From positions 248,001-312,000 of the forward strand of contig NZ_LNTU01000001.1 of assembly GCF_001558695.1 (NCBI RefSeq): a stretch of DNA of 64,000 nt. Reading direction: 5' to 3'. Origin of the DNA: Paramesorhizobium deserti. GTDB taxonomy: Bacteria; Pseudomonadota; Alphaproteobacteria; Rhizobiales; Rhizobiaceae. A program made the translations under genes and the position numbers. The notes beneath the pieces were generated by a model. The model saw nothing but the letters and a program-made list of their open reading frames with translations, ran no database searches and was not told where the DNA came from. This document shows positions 15,371-22,650 of the stretch, in pieces (within the stretch, counting starts at the first letter, position 1; each line of letters opens with the position of its first letter).

Positions 15371-15799
15371 TCAGTGCCGCGGCTGATCCGACGGCTGGGA
15401 AATGCCACTCAGGGCGGCTTTCACAGCGTCCATTCCCGAGCGAGCGAAATCAGCGAGCGAGACGATGCCGACGAGCCGCTTATTCCGATTCAGGATAGGA
15501 AGGCGGCGCACCTGATGCTCGGCCATATATTCCGCCACCTCATCCACGTCCTGATCCTCGAAGCAATAATAGACATGCTCCGACATCACCTCCCGTACGC
15601 TTGTATTGCCGGCCGGGCGGTCCTCGGCGACGGCGCGCATGGCGATATCGCGGTCTGTGACCATGCCGACGAGACGATCGTTCTCGCCGACCGGCAGCGC
15701 CCCGACATTGTCCGCGCGCATTCTGCGTGCCGCATCCCGAATGGTCGTGTTGGGATCGATGACGTCAGCGCCATGTGTCATGATTTCCTGGACCTGCAT
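15371..15799 (-). CDS. Two-CBS-domain protein
   Basis: A 142-residue protein made of a CBS pair. The first CBS spans about residues 8-62 (V-G-A-L-P-V-G-E-N-D-R-L-V-G-M-V-T-D-R-D) and the second about 72-128 (R-R-L-P-I-L-N-R-N-K-R-L-V-G-I-V-S-L-A-D). The T-D-R-D and S-L-A-D ends are the usual ribose/phosphate-contacting positions, so binding of an adenine nucleotide is likely. Stand-alone CBS pairs act as energy or redox sensors on partner enzymes; no partner is evident here. The gap 15174-15370 holds no recognisable gene. Confidence 0.9.
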   Translation of the reverse strand: MQVQEIMTHGADVIDPNTTIRDAARRMRADNVGALPVGENDRLVGMVTDRDIAMRAVAEDRPAGNTSVREVMSEHVYYCFEDQDVDEVAEYMAEHQVRRLPILNRNKRLVGIVSLADFARSGMDAVKAALSGISQPSDQPRH

Positions 15800-15888
15800 T
15801 TTACTCTCTCCCTTCTCGTGCGATATGCGGCTTTAATCGCCATGAAGCGCATAAGTTCCATTCGAAGGCGGCCGGACGGAGGTTTATC

Positions 15889-16062
15889 TCACGGCCCTCC
15901 GGCGACGGCGCCGACAATGGCCATGGCAAGCTCGTCCAGGTTGATCTCACCATTGGCGGTCAGTTGATCCTGATTGGCCGAAACCCGCAATTTCGAAGGG
16001 TTGGCCTCGGCTTGACGCTCAAGTTCCGCGATTATGGCTTCGCGCACCTCATCTTCCATCAT
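15889..16062 (-). CDS. Small acidic hypothetical protein, 57 aa
   Basis: A short protein beginning M-M-E-D-E-V-R-E-A-I-I-A-E-L-E-R-Q, an amphipathic acidic helix, then a polar middle and a C-terminal helix L-D-E-L-A-M-A-I-V-G-A-V. The ATGATG at 16059-16062 is preceded by GGGAGTG. A longer frame to 16119 would overlap the next gene upstream. No domain recognised. Together with its upstream neighbour it lies in a run of small proteins that often accompany general-stress genes in this order. Confidence 0.55.
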   Translation of the reverse strand: MMEDEVREAIIAELERQAEANPSKLRVSANQDQLTANGEINLDELAMAIVGAVAGGP

Positions 16063-16100
16063 GGCTTCACTCCCGATGGTTCGTGGGGCGGCGCGCCCGT

Positions 16101-16331
16101 TCAAATCGCCGGAACCCACTTCCAGAAAACCCCCTCCATCCGTTCCGGATAATGCTTGAATTCACATTCGAAACGCCGGCCATAGGCCTCCGCCGCGGCA
16201 AGCGCCTTGTCACTCAGCGGCCTCATGCCGGTGCCGGGCGCGAACCAGTCCTCCAGGAGATCGTCCGGAACATAGGCCCCGATCCTGAGCGGCAGATTGG
16301 CCAAAACAACGTCCATCTCTTCCGGCGGCAT
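16101..16331 (-). CDS. Hypothetical protein, 76 aa
   Basis: A 76-residue cytosolic protein (79 if ATG 16340 is used; 16331 has better spacing from the AGGGGG site). It is rich in Trp, Phe, Pro and acidic residues, with M-P-P-E-E-M-D-V-V-L-A-N-L-P-L-R-I-G-A-Y at the start and F-W-K-W-V-P near the end. No known domain is recognised. The next small gene starts 38 bases downstream on the same strand, so the two probably share a transcript. Confidence 0.6.
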   Translation of the reverse strand: MPPEEMDVVLANLPLRIGAYVPDDLLEDWFAPGTGMRPLSDKALAAAEAYGRRFECEFKHYPERMEGVFWKWVPAI

Positions 16332-16440
16332 GGCAATCATCCCCCTGATAGTTCTTCCTTGAAGGAAATAACACCATGACTGCCGACCGGTTCCAAGCGA
16401 CTTCTCCGCCGGTCCTGAACAATTCAGCGTGTGGAACGTT

Positions 16441-16466
16441 AGAACGGCAGAGCAACGACAACCGTT
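16441..16466 (+). promoter_or_regulatory. Possible EcfG-type promoter
   Basis: AGAAC (16441-16445), 17 bases, then CGTT (16463-16466), one mismatch from the GGAAC-N16/17-CGTT pattern of the alphaproteobacterial general-stress sigma factor. It lies 12 bases before the DUF3008 ATG, so a transcript starting here would have almost no leader; this lowers confidence. Confidence 0.35.
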
Positions 16467-16478
16467 TAGAGGTGTGAC

Positions 16479-16667
16479 ATGCCCGCGAAATCAAAAAGCC
16501 AGCAGAAGGCGGCCGGCGCAGCGCTCGCGGCCAAGCGCGGTGAGATGAAGAAGAGCGAACTGAAAGGCGCTTCGAAATCGATGGTCAAGTCGATGAGCGA
16601 AAAGGAGCTGCACGACATGGCCTCGACCAAGCGCAAAGGCAAACCGGAGCACGCATCCAAATCCTGA
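16479..16667 (+). CDS. DUF3008 family small basic protein
   Basis: A 62-residue, highly charged Lys/Ser/Ala-rich protein. The opening M-P-A-K-S-K-S-Q-Q-K-A-A-G-A-A-L and the core K-S-E-L-K-G-A-S-K-S-M with S-E-K-E-L are the pattern of the DUF3008 family. It is probably largely disordered and may bind nucleic acid or protect proteins, though no activity is established for the family. A GAGGTGTGAC stretch precedes the ATG. A possible EcfG promoter lies immediately upstream. It is convergent with the sulfotransferase operon. Confidence 0.85.
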   Translation: MPAKSKSQQKAAGAALAAKRGEMKKSELKGASKSMVKSMSEKELHDMASTKRKGKPEHASKS

Positions 16668-16703
16668 CGATTGAGGAGGGATCTAGACGTTCCCTCTGCT
16701 TGG

Positions 16704-17813
16704 TCAACCATACCCGAACCGGCCGGCCACCTCGGCGGTAATATCATGGATCGTATTGCGTTCCGCCGTTGTGAACGATGGTTCGTAATAGGTGGGCGGG
16801 CTGATGGTTGTGCCGGCGATCTCTATGAGACCAGCAGGCTGCAATCCGCAACGCTCCAGCACCCCGGCGAAAACCGGACCAGGATCGGCGCAGAAATCCT
16901 CGTAACGCACGATCTTCACCGCATCGGCGGTTTCGGGATCCTGCATCAGATCGGCGACATGGCCATAGACATCCGCCCATTGCGCCGCCCAGCCGGCGAC
17001 CTCCTCGCCTCTTTTCCAGTGGACCGCAGCGCGGGCGGGCGCACCGTCCTGGCCGGTATTGATGGCGTGACGGTCGGGGCCGAACTCGAAATGGCCACTG
17101 CGGCGCATATGGCGCCTGACGCGCTCGTCCTCGGCGGCAGCGGTCAGGAAAAGGCGATGCTGCTTCACCAGCGAGGCGATGTGCCAGACGGGATCCCTGA
17201 TAGGCACGATGAAGCGCGCGTCGGGCAGGATCTTCCTGAGATAGGCGATGCGCGTGACATTATAATTGCCCTTGGAGACATAGCGCCTGCCCCGGCGCAG
17301 GGCCAGGAGCTTGCGGATATGATCGCGATAGAACGCCTCGAAGCGGGGATGCGCGGTATCGCGGTCGAGCACGGCGCTCTTCTCCGCATCGTGCAGACCG
17401 GGGAAGAAGGCGTTCCAGAGCACCTCCTCGAAAGCTTCCGGGCTTTCGGGCGTGACGACGATGCGGTCGCGATGGGCGCGTTCGGCGGCCTGCTGTTCGA
17501 CCCTGCCGGCGCGATCGATGAACCAGTTCCAGCCCCAGGGGATCGGCAGGAGCGGAAAATCGCGATAGCGGTGGGTGACGGCGTCGGGGTGGCGGGCGAG
17601 CAGTTCCAGGAGAATAGTGCTGCCGGAGCGCGCCAGACCGGCGACATAGATCGGCCGGTCGATGGCGATGTCGGCCAGACGGTCGCGCAGCATGCGCGTT
17701 TCCCAGTCGCCTGCCTTGATCATCAGGCCCGGAAACCGTTCGAGGAGACCGCCGACCCTGTCCGTCCACGGATCGACCTCCATATGGGCGGGCCGCTTTA
17801 CCGTCTGATCCAT
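16704..17813 (-). CDS. Sulfotransferase family protein
   Basis: A 369-residue cytosolic enzyme of the PAPS-dependent sulfotransferase superfamily. The 5'-phosphosulfate-binding loop is A-G-L-A-R-S-G-S-T-I-L-L-E at about residues 58-70, and the 3'-phosphate-binding segment is P-I-R-D-P-V-W-H-I-A-S at about residues 203-213. The C-terminal Y-E-D-F-C-A-D-P block is also typical. It is the last gene of a four-gene operon (20270 to 16704) containing an arylsulfotransferase-like protein and two membrane proteins, 19 bases after the preceding gene. It should move sulfuryl groups from PAPS to a hydroxyl or amine of a glycan, lipid or small molecule. The acceptor is unknown. Confidence 0.88.
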   Translation of the reverse strand: MDQTVKRPAHMEVDPWTDRVGGLLERFPGLMIKAGDWETRMLRDRLADIAIDRPIYVAGLARSGSTILLELLARHPDAVTHRYRDFPLLPIPWGWNWFIDRAGRVEQQAAERAHRDRIVVTPESPEAFEEVLWNAFFPGLHDAEKSAVLDRDTAHPRFEAFYRDHIRKLLALRRGRRYVSKGNYNVTRIAYLRKILPDARFIVPIRDPVWHIASLVKQHRLFLTAAAEDERVRRHMRRSGHFEFGPDRHAINTGQDGAPARAAVHWKRGEEVAGWAAQWADVYGHVADLMQDPETADAVKIVRYEDFCADPGPVFAGVLERCGLQPAGLIEIAGTTISPPTYYEPSFTTAERNTIHDITAEVAGRFGYG

Positions 17814-17832
17814 CTCTTTTCCCCGGCTGTCG

Positions 17833-18558
17833 TCATTCTATCCGGCGGACGATCTTCAATGTCAGCGCGAAGAGAAGAAGGGACGCAAAGAAGATCGGCT
17901 CCCAACCCCGCAGCCAATCGGGACCGGAGGAAAAGAACTGCTGCTGGGGCAGAGCGATTTCCACCTGGTCGAAAGGCGCATCATCCGGCAGATAGCCGGC
18001 GGGATTACCGACGAGGATGTTCCACCATCGCAATTTGTGGACGGTTTTGACGGGCTTCGACACGGCCACCTCGGCAACCCGGTGTCCAGAGACATCCGTC
18101 ACCTCGGCCTTGGGCGGGGCTCCATCGCCCGTATCGACCCAGCGGCCCTGATAGTCACCCGTTATCTGGACGCTGATCGCCTGGCCGGGCGGCGGGAAGC
18201 TCTTGCCGTAATGCGCATCGGCCCAGATGATCAGGATCAGTACAGGCAGCGAGGCAATCAGCGTCGACGGAAACACGATGAGAACGCGGCGCAAGGCAAG
18301 CGACAGCGTGCGCCGGATATAGATCCACGCCTCCTCGAACGGGCCGTCGAAATCGTTCAACTGCCGTTGGGTACGCTGCAGTTCCTGCTTGATCTCCGCA
18401 ATCTGCCGCTGGGGCGACAAGAGGCGATAGAGCTCCATGGACACCAGGGCGCCCACGGCGGCCCAGAGAACAATCCTGCCGATGGGCGGGAGGACCGGCG
18501 TCAGCACGCCATCGATCAGCGACAGCACGGGCGATGGCAAGTCGAGAAGGCCAAGCAT
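17833..18558 (-). CDS. Three-TM membrane protein with EMC3/Oxa1-like layout
   Basis: A 241-residue inner-membrane protein. Hydrophobic segments lie near residues 24-44, 90-112 and 218-236. Between the first two is a charged coiled-coil-like stretch with S-P-Q-R-Q-I-A-E-I-K-Q-E-L-Q-R-T (about 48-63). Between the second and third is a roughly 100-residue beta-rich extracytoplasmic domain. A TM, cytosolic coiled coil, TM order recalls DUF106/EMC3/TMCO1 and YidC relatives, but this is a layout resemblance only. It sits between the small YVGPGAG protein (12 bases) and the sulfotransferase (19 bases). It may recruit or present substrate for sulfation at the membrane. Confidence 0.65.
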   Translation of the reverse strand: MLGLLDLPSPVLSLIDGVLTPVLPPIGRIVLWAAVGALVSMELYRLLSPQRQIAEIKQELQRTQRQLNDFDGPFEEAWIYIRRTLSLALRRVLIVFPSTLIASLPVLILIIWADAHYGKSFPPPGQAISVQITGDYQGRWVDTGDGAPPKAEVTDVSGHRVAEVAVSKPVKTVHKLRWWNILVGNPAGYLPDDAPFDQVEIALPQQQFFSSGPDWLRGWEPIFFASLLLFALTLKIVRRIE

Positions 18559-18570
18559 AGCCAGACCTCC

Positions 18571-18831
18571 TTATTTTTCCCGCCCTGTGGGTGCGACGCT
18601 TTCAACGGTATCGCCGCCCGCCTGCTGCGCAACGAACTTCCTGCGCCGGTTGCGCATCATTTTGCGGATCGGCCATGCGACGATAAAGAAAATGGCGGCG
18701 GCAACCGCTGCCAGCAGCGCCCACAGCGCGCCGAGAAGGCTAAGACCGGCGCCCGGCCCGACATAGGCGAAAGCAGCGGTGGGAACCGACAGCGTGACGA
18801 GTAGTGTGATCAAGGCAATGCACTTCTTCAT
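18571..18831 (-). CDS. Small YVGPGAG-motif membrane protein
   Basis: An 86-residue protein with a signal-like N-terminus (M-K-K-C-I-A-L-I-T-L-L-V-T, probable cleavage after A-F-A at residue 22), the motif Y-V-G-P-G-A-G at residues 23-29, then one long hydrophobic segment (about 31-53) and a basic tail R-K-M-M-R-N-R-R-R-K. The tail would be cytosolic, the motif extracytoplasmic. Proteins of this build recur as uncharacterised neighbours of sulfatase, phosphodiesterase and sulfotransferase genes; function unknown. Its ATG overlaps the stop of the arylsulfotransferase-like gene (ATGA), so the two are translationally coupled. Confidence 0.7.
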   Translation of the reverse strand: MKKCIALITLLVTLSVPTAAFAYVGPGAGLSLLGALWALLAAVAAAIFFIVAWPIRKMMRNRRRKFVAQQAGGDTVESVAPTGREK

Positions 18832-20270
18832 GTTCGTGTCTCCTGGTCTGGCTGTCTCGTCCCGTCAGGCTTCCCCAGAAATTCGAGGTCGGAGGGGGAC
18901 AGCCGTTGAGCCCACCCAAAAATCGCAATCTTGTTGTTGTCATCGCCGCCGCGCGCGGGATTGAGAAATTCCCAGACGATTTGCCCGTCCTGCGTTACCT
19001 CGACCAGGCGGCCGCCGGTCGATTCGTCGATCAGCGTGTTGCCGTTGGCGAGGCGCTGCTGCTCGCCACGGATCGGGCTTTCCAGCGGATGCTCGGCGGT
19101 TCCCGTATAGCGCCAGACGATTTCCATGGTGCGCGGATCGAATTCGATGATGCGCGTCCGCCCCTTGGGGCCACGAAAATTGCCGAAATTGTCGAACAGG
19201 AGGATGTTGCCGTTCGGCAGAATGTCGGGGTCATGCTGCCCTATCCATGGGCCGTTGGTGGCCCAGGCGATCTGCTTCGCGCCTGGATCGAGCACGGCCA
19301 CCGTACCCGTGCCCAGTTCGCGGAAAGACAGCAGGATCTGCCCTTCCCTGGCGAAAGGAAAATTGGCGGCCATCTCCTTGGTTATGTAATTGACGGCATT
19401 GGCATGGAGCGGCTCGGCGACCGAAAAGCTCGATACCGAATAGCCCAGCTGCCGAAATGGGGAATCGCCCAACGCGTTCATCAGGTGAATCTTCTCCAGC
19501 TCCTCGCCATCGGGAGAGAGCACGACGAGATAATCATCGAGGCGGGGCGGCTTCAGGTGGCCATAATATTTCAGCCTCTCCTTGGAATACTCATGCGTCA
19601 GCACATAGATCTTGCCGTCGGGACCGATATCGAACTGATGGTGAGCGCGACCGGCATAGCTCCAGATCACGTTGGAGTTCTTGTCGAGCTTGACGAGGCC
19701 GTAGCCGTAGGGCGTATCGCCCGCTCCTTCGTAAAGTGCGAGGAGATCGCCATTGGGAAAGACATGAGCCTGGCGGAAATAGACGAACGGATCGGCCTGC
19801 GGCTTCGAGACGGTCTGGGCACCCGCCTGCCATAGCTTGCCGTGCGGTCCGTTCGGCCACACCGTGCTGAAGGGCCGGCGCCATTCATGCACGACCTTTC
19901 CGTTCATATCTATGAGATAGGCCGCCGGCCCGTCACCCGAGGTATAAAGCGTCAACCCGTCGTGGGCCTTGCCTGAAACATAAGTCGTCACGCCCTTTTT
20001 GGGCGAGCTCTGCGGATACCACAGATCGGTCTCATAAACGTTCTGGTAGTTGACGACCTTGTCGTAGAGCGCCCTGCCGCCCTCATAGGCCGCAGCGATT
20101 TGCGGGCCTGGAAAAATCTCGCTGGTCGTGGTTATCGCGCCTGCGATGAACAGGAGCAATGCGCAGCCCATCATGCTCACCGTTCGTAGAACCCGGTCCA
20201 ACCGGGAAGAGGTTTCGCTTTCAGCCTGTTCCGACTGGGACTGATGCTCCCTGGGGCTTTCCTTCTCCAT
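18828..20270 (-). CDS. Membrane-anchored periplasmic arylsulfotransferase-like protein
   Basis: A 480-residue protein. A hydrophobic anchor at about residues 30-50 leaves the remaining beta-propeller in the periplasm. Repeats of the type H-x-F-D-I-G-P-D-G-K-I-Y, D-I-L-P-N-G-N-I-L-L-F-D-N and Q-R-L-A-N-G-N-T-L-I-D-E-S are the blades of the ASST family. Candidate catalytic residues are H-A-N (about 288-290) and the His in Q-H-D-P (about 345), which fit the His-x-Asn and sulfohistidine positions of known ASSTs. ASSTs are PAPS-independent: they pass sulfate between phenolic compounds. ATG 20270 is chosen because the 63-residue extension to 20459 is compositionally odd. It is first in a four-gene operon. 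The true donor and acceptor are unknown. Confidence 0.82.
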   Translation of the reverse strand: MEKESPREHQSQSEQAESETSSRLDRVLRTVSMMGCALLLFIAGAITTTSEIFPGPQIAAAYEGGRALYDKVVNYQNVYETDLWYPQSSPKKGVTTYVSGKAHDGLTLYTSGDGPAAYLIDMNGKVVHEWRRPFSTVWPNGPHGKLWQAGAQTVSKPQADPFVYFRQAHVFPNGDLLALYEGAGDTPYGYGLVKLDKNSNVIWSYAGRAHHQFDIGPDGKIYVLTHEYSKERLKYYGHLKPPRLDDYLVVLSPDGEELEKIHLMNALGDSPFRQLGYSVSSFSVAEPLHANAVNYITKEMAANFPFAREGQILLSFRELGTGTVAVLDPGAKQIAWATNGPWIGQHDPDILPNGNILLFDNFGNFRGPKGRTRIIEFDPRTMEIVWRYTGTAEHPLESPIRGEQQRLANGNTLIDESTGGRLVEVTQDGQIVWEFLNPARGGDDNNKIAIFGWAQRLSPSDLEFLGKPDGTRQPDQETRT

Positions 20271-20664
20271 ATTCACGGCAAATTCCCGAAGTGATTGTTT
20301 CCTCTGCCTAATTCCGATGACGCCTGAAAAGTTCCATTCGGCGTCCCATTGCACGCTCCTCCAAGAGGGCAATGTTGTTTCGGGCTGGCACGCGGCTAGA
20401 CGGCAAAACCTGCCCCTATGCCGGAACGGGCCGTCGCAGCAACGAATTTGGATCGGCAAATGCAGTTGATCCGGCGCATAGCCATCCCGAAATTCCGACT
20501 TTGAAAGAAAAACCGGAACATCAACCGTTATACATGGGTAGAGGGCAGCTTCGTGACGCTGAAGCCATATTTTGCTTCAGCCTGTAACGCATTGTGAGCA
20601 TTGGCTGATCGGCGACCGCTTGTGAAAACGCATCTCGAATAATGGATTTGGACGCAACGGCGCC

Positions 20665-20689
20665 GGAACAATAGGGGTTTCGCACCGTT
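20665..20689 (+). promoter_or_regulatory. EcfG-type general-stress promoter
   Basis: GGAAC (20665-20669), a 16-base spacer, then CGTT (20686-20689), matching the alphaproteobacterial sigma-EcfG consensus exactly. It lies 39 bases before the ATG at 20728. The rest of the gap 20271-20664 shows no gene; it must also hold the promoter of the minus-strand sulfotransfer operon, which I could not pinpoint. Confidence 0.65.
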
Positions 20690-20727
20690 CGTCCTTCCTG
20701 AGACGAAAACAATCATGGGAGGCAATG

Positions 20728-21027
20728 ATGACTAGCAAACAAGTTGGCCGGCAGGTGCCGAAAATCAGCGAGACGACAGGCACGGATACCCCGCAGGAGC
20801 GCCGCAAGGCGGCTCCGACGCGGAAGGACATGCGTGATCCCAAGAAGGTCTGGAGCGGTGCGGAGACCACGCCCGAAGACGAGCCCAACGGCGGCCGCGT
20901 GGCGGATGCTGGCGATGCCGGCGGCGGCCAGCCCTCGCCCTATGACGAGGAGGTGCAGGCGGACACGGTCGGGCAGCAGACCAGACGCACGAAAGAACCG
21001 CGCGGCATCGAGAAACCGAAGCAATAA
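20728..21027 (+). CDS. Low-complexity stress-type hypothetical protein
   Basis: A 99-residue hydrophilic protein (100 if the first of two tandem ATGs at 20725 is used; GGGAGG at 20717-20722 suits the second better). Composition is dominated by Lys, Arg, Thr, Pro, Gly, Asp and Glu, with no hydrophobic core, so it is probably disordered. Motifs such as T-P-Q-E-R-R-K-A and P-Y-D-E-E-V resemble small general-stress proteins in related bacteria, but no named domain is recognised. A well-formed EcfG promoter upstream supports stress induction. The SDR gene starts 43 bases after its stop and may share the transcript. Confidence 0.65.
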   Translation: MTSKQVGRQVPKISETTGTDTPQERRKAAPTRKDMRDPKKVWSGAETTPEDEPNGGRVADAGDAGGGQPSPYDEEVQADTVGQQTRRTKEPRGIEKPKQ

Positions 21028-21070
21028 CATCTTTGTGAGCGGGAGCGCCAAGAGCAACTGGAGATCTGAC

Positions 21071-21949
21071 ATGGCAGGACGACTGGACGGCAAGGTTGCA
21101 ATCATCACCGGCGCTGGCACCGGCATAGGCGAGGCGATCGCGCATAAATTTGCCCGCGAGGGCGCCAGGCTGATGCTGGCGGGGTTGCGGGACGATCCCG
21201 TCGAGGACGTGGCGCGATCGATCCGGGAAAATGGCGGGGAAGTGGCAGTCTGTTCGGGCAATGTCAGCCATGAGCAAACGGCGCATGACTGCGTCGACAA
21301 GACGATCGACCATTTCGGCAGGCTTGACGTGCTGGTCAACAATGCCGGCGTCTTTCTCGAAGTCGCAGAATGCCAGGACTATTCGGTTCCGGCGTTCGAC
21401 GTCACGGTTCTCAACAACGTACGATCGGTCTTCCTGATGACCAAATTCGCGCTGCCCCATCTGCAGCGGACGCGCGGCGTGGTGCTCAGCGCCGGATCCG
21501 AATCGGGCCATATGGGCGAAGGCAACAACGCGCCCTATGGCGGCACCAAGGGCTTCGTCCATGCCTTCATGAAAGGCGTCGCCTTCGAGCAGGGCAAATA
21601 TGGCGTGCGCGCGAATTGCGTCTGCCCAGGCCCGATCGACACCGCATGGACCCACAAGGAAACGGGGCCGATGGACGAGCAGATGGAGCAGATGACGGTG
21701 GCAGGCACGGTGCTCGGCCGACGCGGCACGCCGGAGGAGATGGCCAATGTCTACGCCTTCCTCGCATCCGACGAGGCAAGCTATGTCACCGGCGCCCTGT
21801 GGTATGCCGATGGCGGCACCACGATCGCCAAGGGCGGCCCCGGTCGGCAGGTGCCCAGCACGATCGCCGAGCAGCCCCAGCCGACACTGCCGCTGGAGCA
21901 CAGCCATGACGGCTTGAGGAACAAGCAGGCGAAGAACCGGCTGCACTGA
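21071..21949 (+). CDS. Short-chain dehydrogenase/reductase
   Basis: A 292-residue SDR. T-G-A-G-T-G-I-G at residues 14-21 binds the cofactor, N-N-A-G lies near 93, Ser in S-A-G-S-E-S near 142, and Y-G-G-T-K (about 157-161) is the catalytic Tyr and Lys. The G-P-I-D-T-A-W-T region and the Y-V-T-G-A-L-W-Y-A-D-G-G-T-T ending follow the classical FabG-like pattern. A 30-residue polar tail (after about residue 258) extends beyond the usual end. The longer reading frame from 20744 overlaps the preceding gene in another frame and is not used. Probably co-transcribed from the EcfG promoter at 20665. Substrate unknown. Confidence 0.88.
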   Translation: MAGRLDGKVAIITGAGTGIGEAIAHKFAREGARLMLAGLRDDPVEDVARSIRENGGEVAVCSGNVSHEQTAHDCVDKTIDHFGRLDVLVNNAGVFLEVAECQDYSVPAFDVTVLNNVRSVFLMTKFALPHLQRTRGVVLSAGSESGHMGEGNNAPYGGTKGFVHAFMKGVAFEQGKYGVRANCVCPGPIDTAWTHKETGPMDEQMEQMTVAGTVLGRRGTPEEMANVYAFLASDEASYVTGALWYADGGTTIAKGGPGRQVPSTIAEQPQPTLPLEHSHDGLRNKQAKNRLH

Positions 21950-22111
21950 CTAGCCGCATGCCGCTCATCCGGTGCGCACCGGCGAAACGCGGCTTGTAAT
22001 CACGCCGCCGGACGTCTATATAAATTCTTGTTGAACATCATGTTCGGCTCGTCCTCTGTGGGGTCGAACGAGCCTCCAGCGCAATCCTCACACAAATCAT
22101 GAGCGGGAAAT

Positions 22112-22149
22112 GGGCGGAAAAGCGCTTCGCACTTTACCTCGCCCGCTCC
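22112..22149. repeat. Palindromic repeat copy (CGCTTCGCAC loop)
   Basis: GGGCGGAAAA and TTTACCTCGCCC arms flank the loop GCGCTTCGCAC, the same loop as the copy inside the lysine-dehydrogenase-like gene (6377-6430). Elsewhere in the gap 21950-22383 I see only short palindromes such as GGTGCGCACC (21971-21980) and no gene. Confidence 0.6.
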
Positions 22150-22383
22150 AACCTGACCGTCATTCCACGGTGCGCACCGCAAGCGGTTCGCCATGGACGG
22201 ATTCCAGAACATGATGCGGCTCAGGGATGGCTTGCAGAACCCGAACCGAAGTCCCGGCTGAAACCATGAACGATCGCGCCCGCTTATGAAATTCTCGCAT
22301 GCGGTGCTGCGCGTTATCCCGACCACCCACCATCAGATGGCGTCGGATCGGCCATTTCCATTTACATATCAAAGGAGCAAGCC

Positions 22384-22644
22384 ATGTATGCTGGCTTGAA
22401 AACACACATGAAAAACAAACAAACGCGGCAGGCGCTGCGCTCGCCGTCCGGCGCAACGCGCAACAAGAGCAGCAATCGACCCGTGAATATTCAGGGCGCG
22501 CGAAACCAGTACACACGCTATACCGAACTGGCGCGCGCCGAAGCTCTAAACGGCAACAGCGTCGAGGCGGAAAACTACTATCAGCATGCAGAGCATTACT
22601 ATCGCTGCGCCGCCGCCGAGCGCACGACTCCGGCAGGATCCTGA
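22384..22644 (+). CDS. Mini-DUF4167 protein
   Basis: An 86-residue protein. Residues 1-35 are basic and polar; residues about 36-80 (N-I-Q-G-A-R-N-Q-Y then Y-T-E-L-A-R-A-E-A and A-E-N-Y-Y-Q-H-A-E-H-Y-Y-R) resemble the DUF4167 helical hairpin normally found at the start of a much larger Hyphomicrobiales RNA-binding-type protein. Here only that module is present. AAAGGAG lies 6 bases upstream of the ATG. The desaturase starts 6 bases after the stop, so they are probably one transcript. A small RNA-binding or adaptor function is possible but unproven. Confidence 0.7.
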   Translation: MYAGLKTHMKNKQTRQALRSPSGATRNKSSNRPVNIQGARNQYTRYTELARAEALNGNSVEAENYYQHAEHYYRCAAAERTTPAGS

Positions 22645-22650
22645 CCCTGC

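Noticed and set aside
16671-18050. 459-codon plus-strand ORF opposite the sulfotransferase
   Set aside because: Antisense shadow of a GC-rich gene; no ribosome site, and the protein is a His/Arg/Asp-rich composition artefact.
20744-21070. N-terminal extension of the SDR at 21071
   Set aside because: The extension is an out-of-frame reading of the upstream gene; the SDR Rossmann fold begins right after the ATG at 21071.
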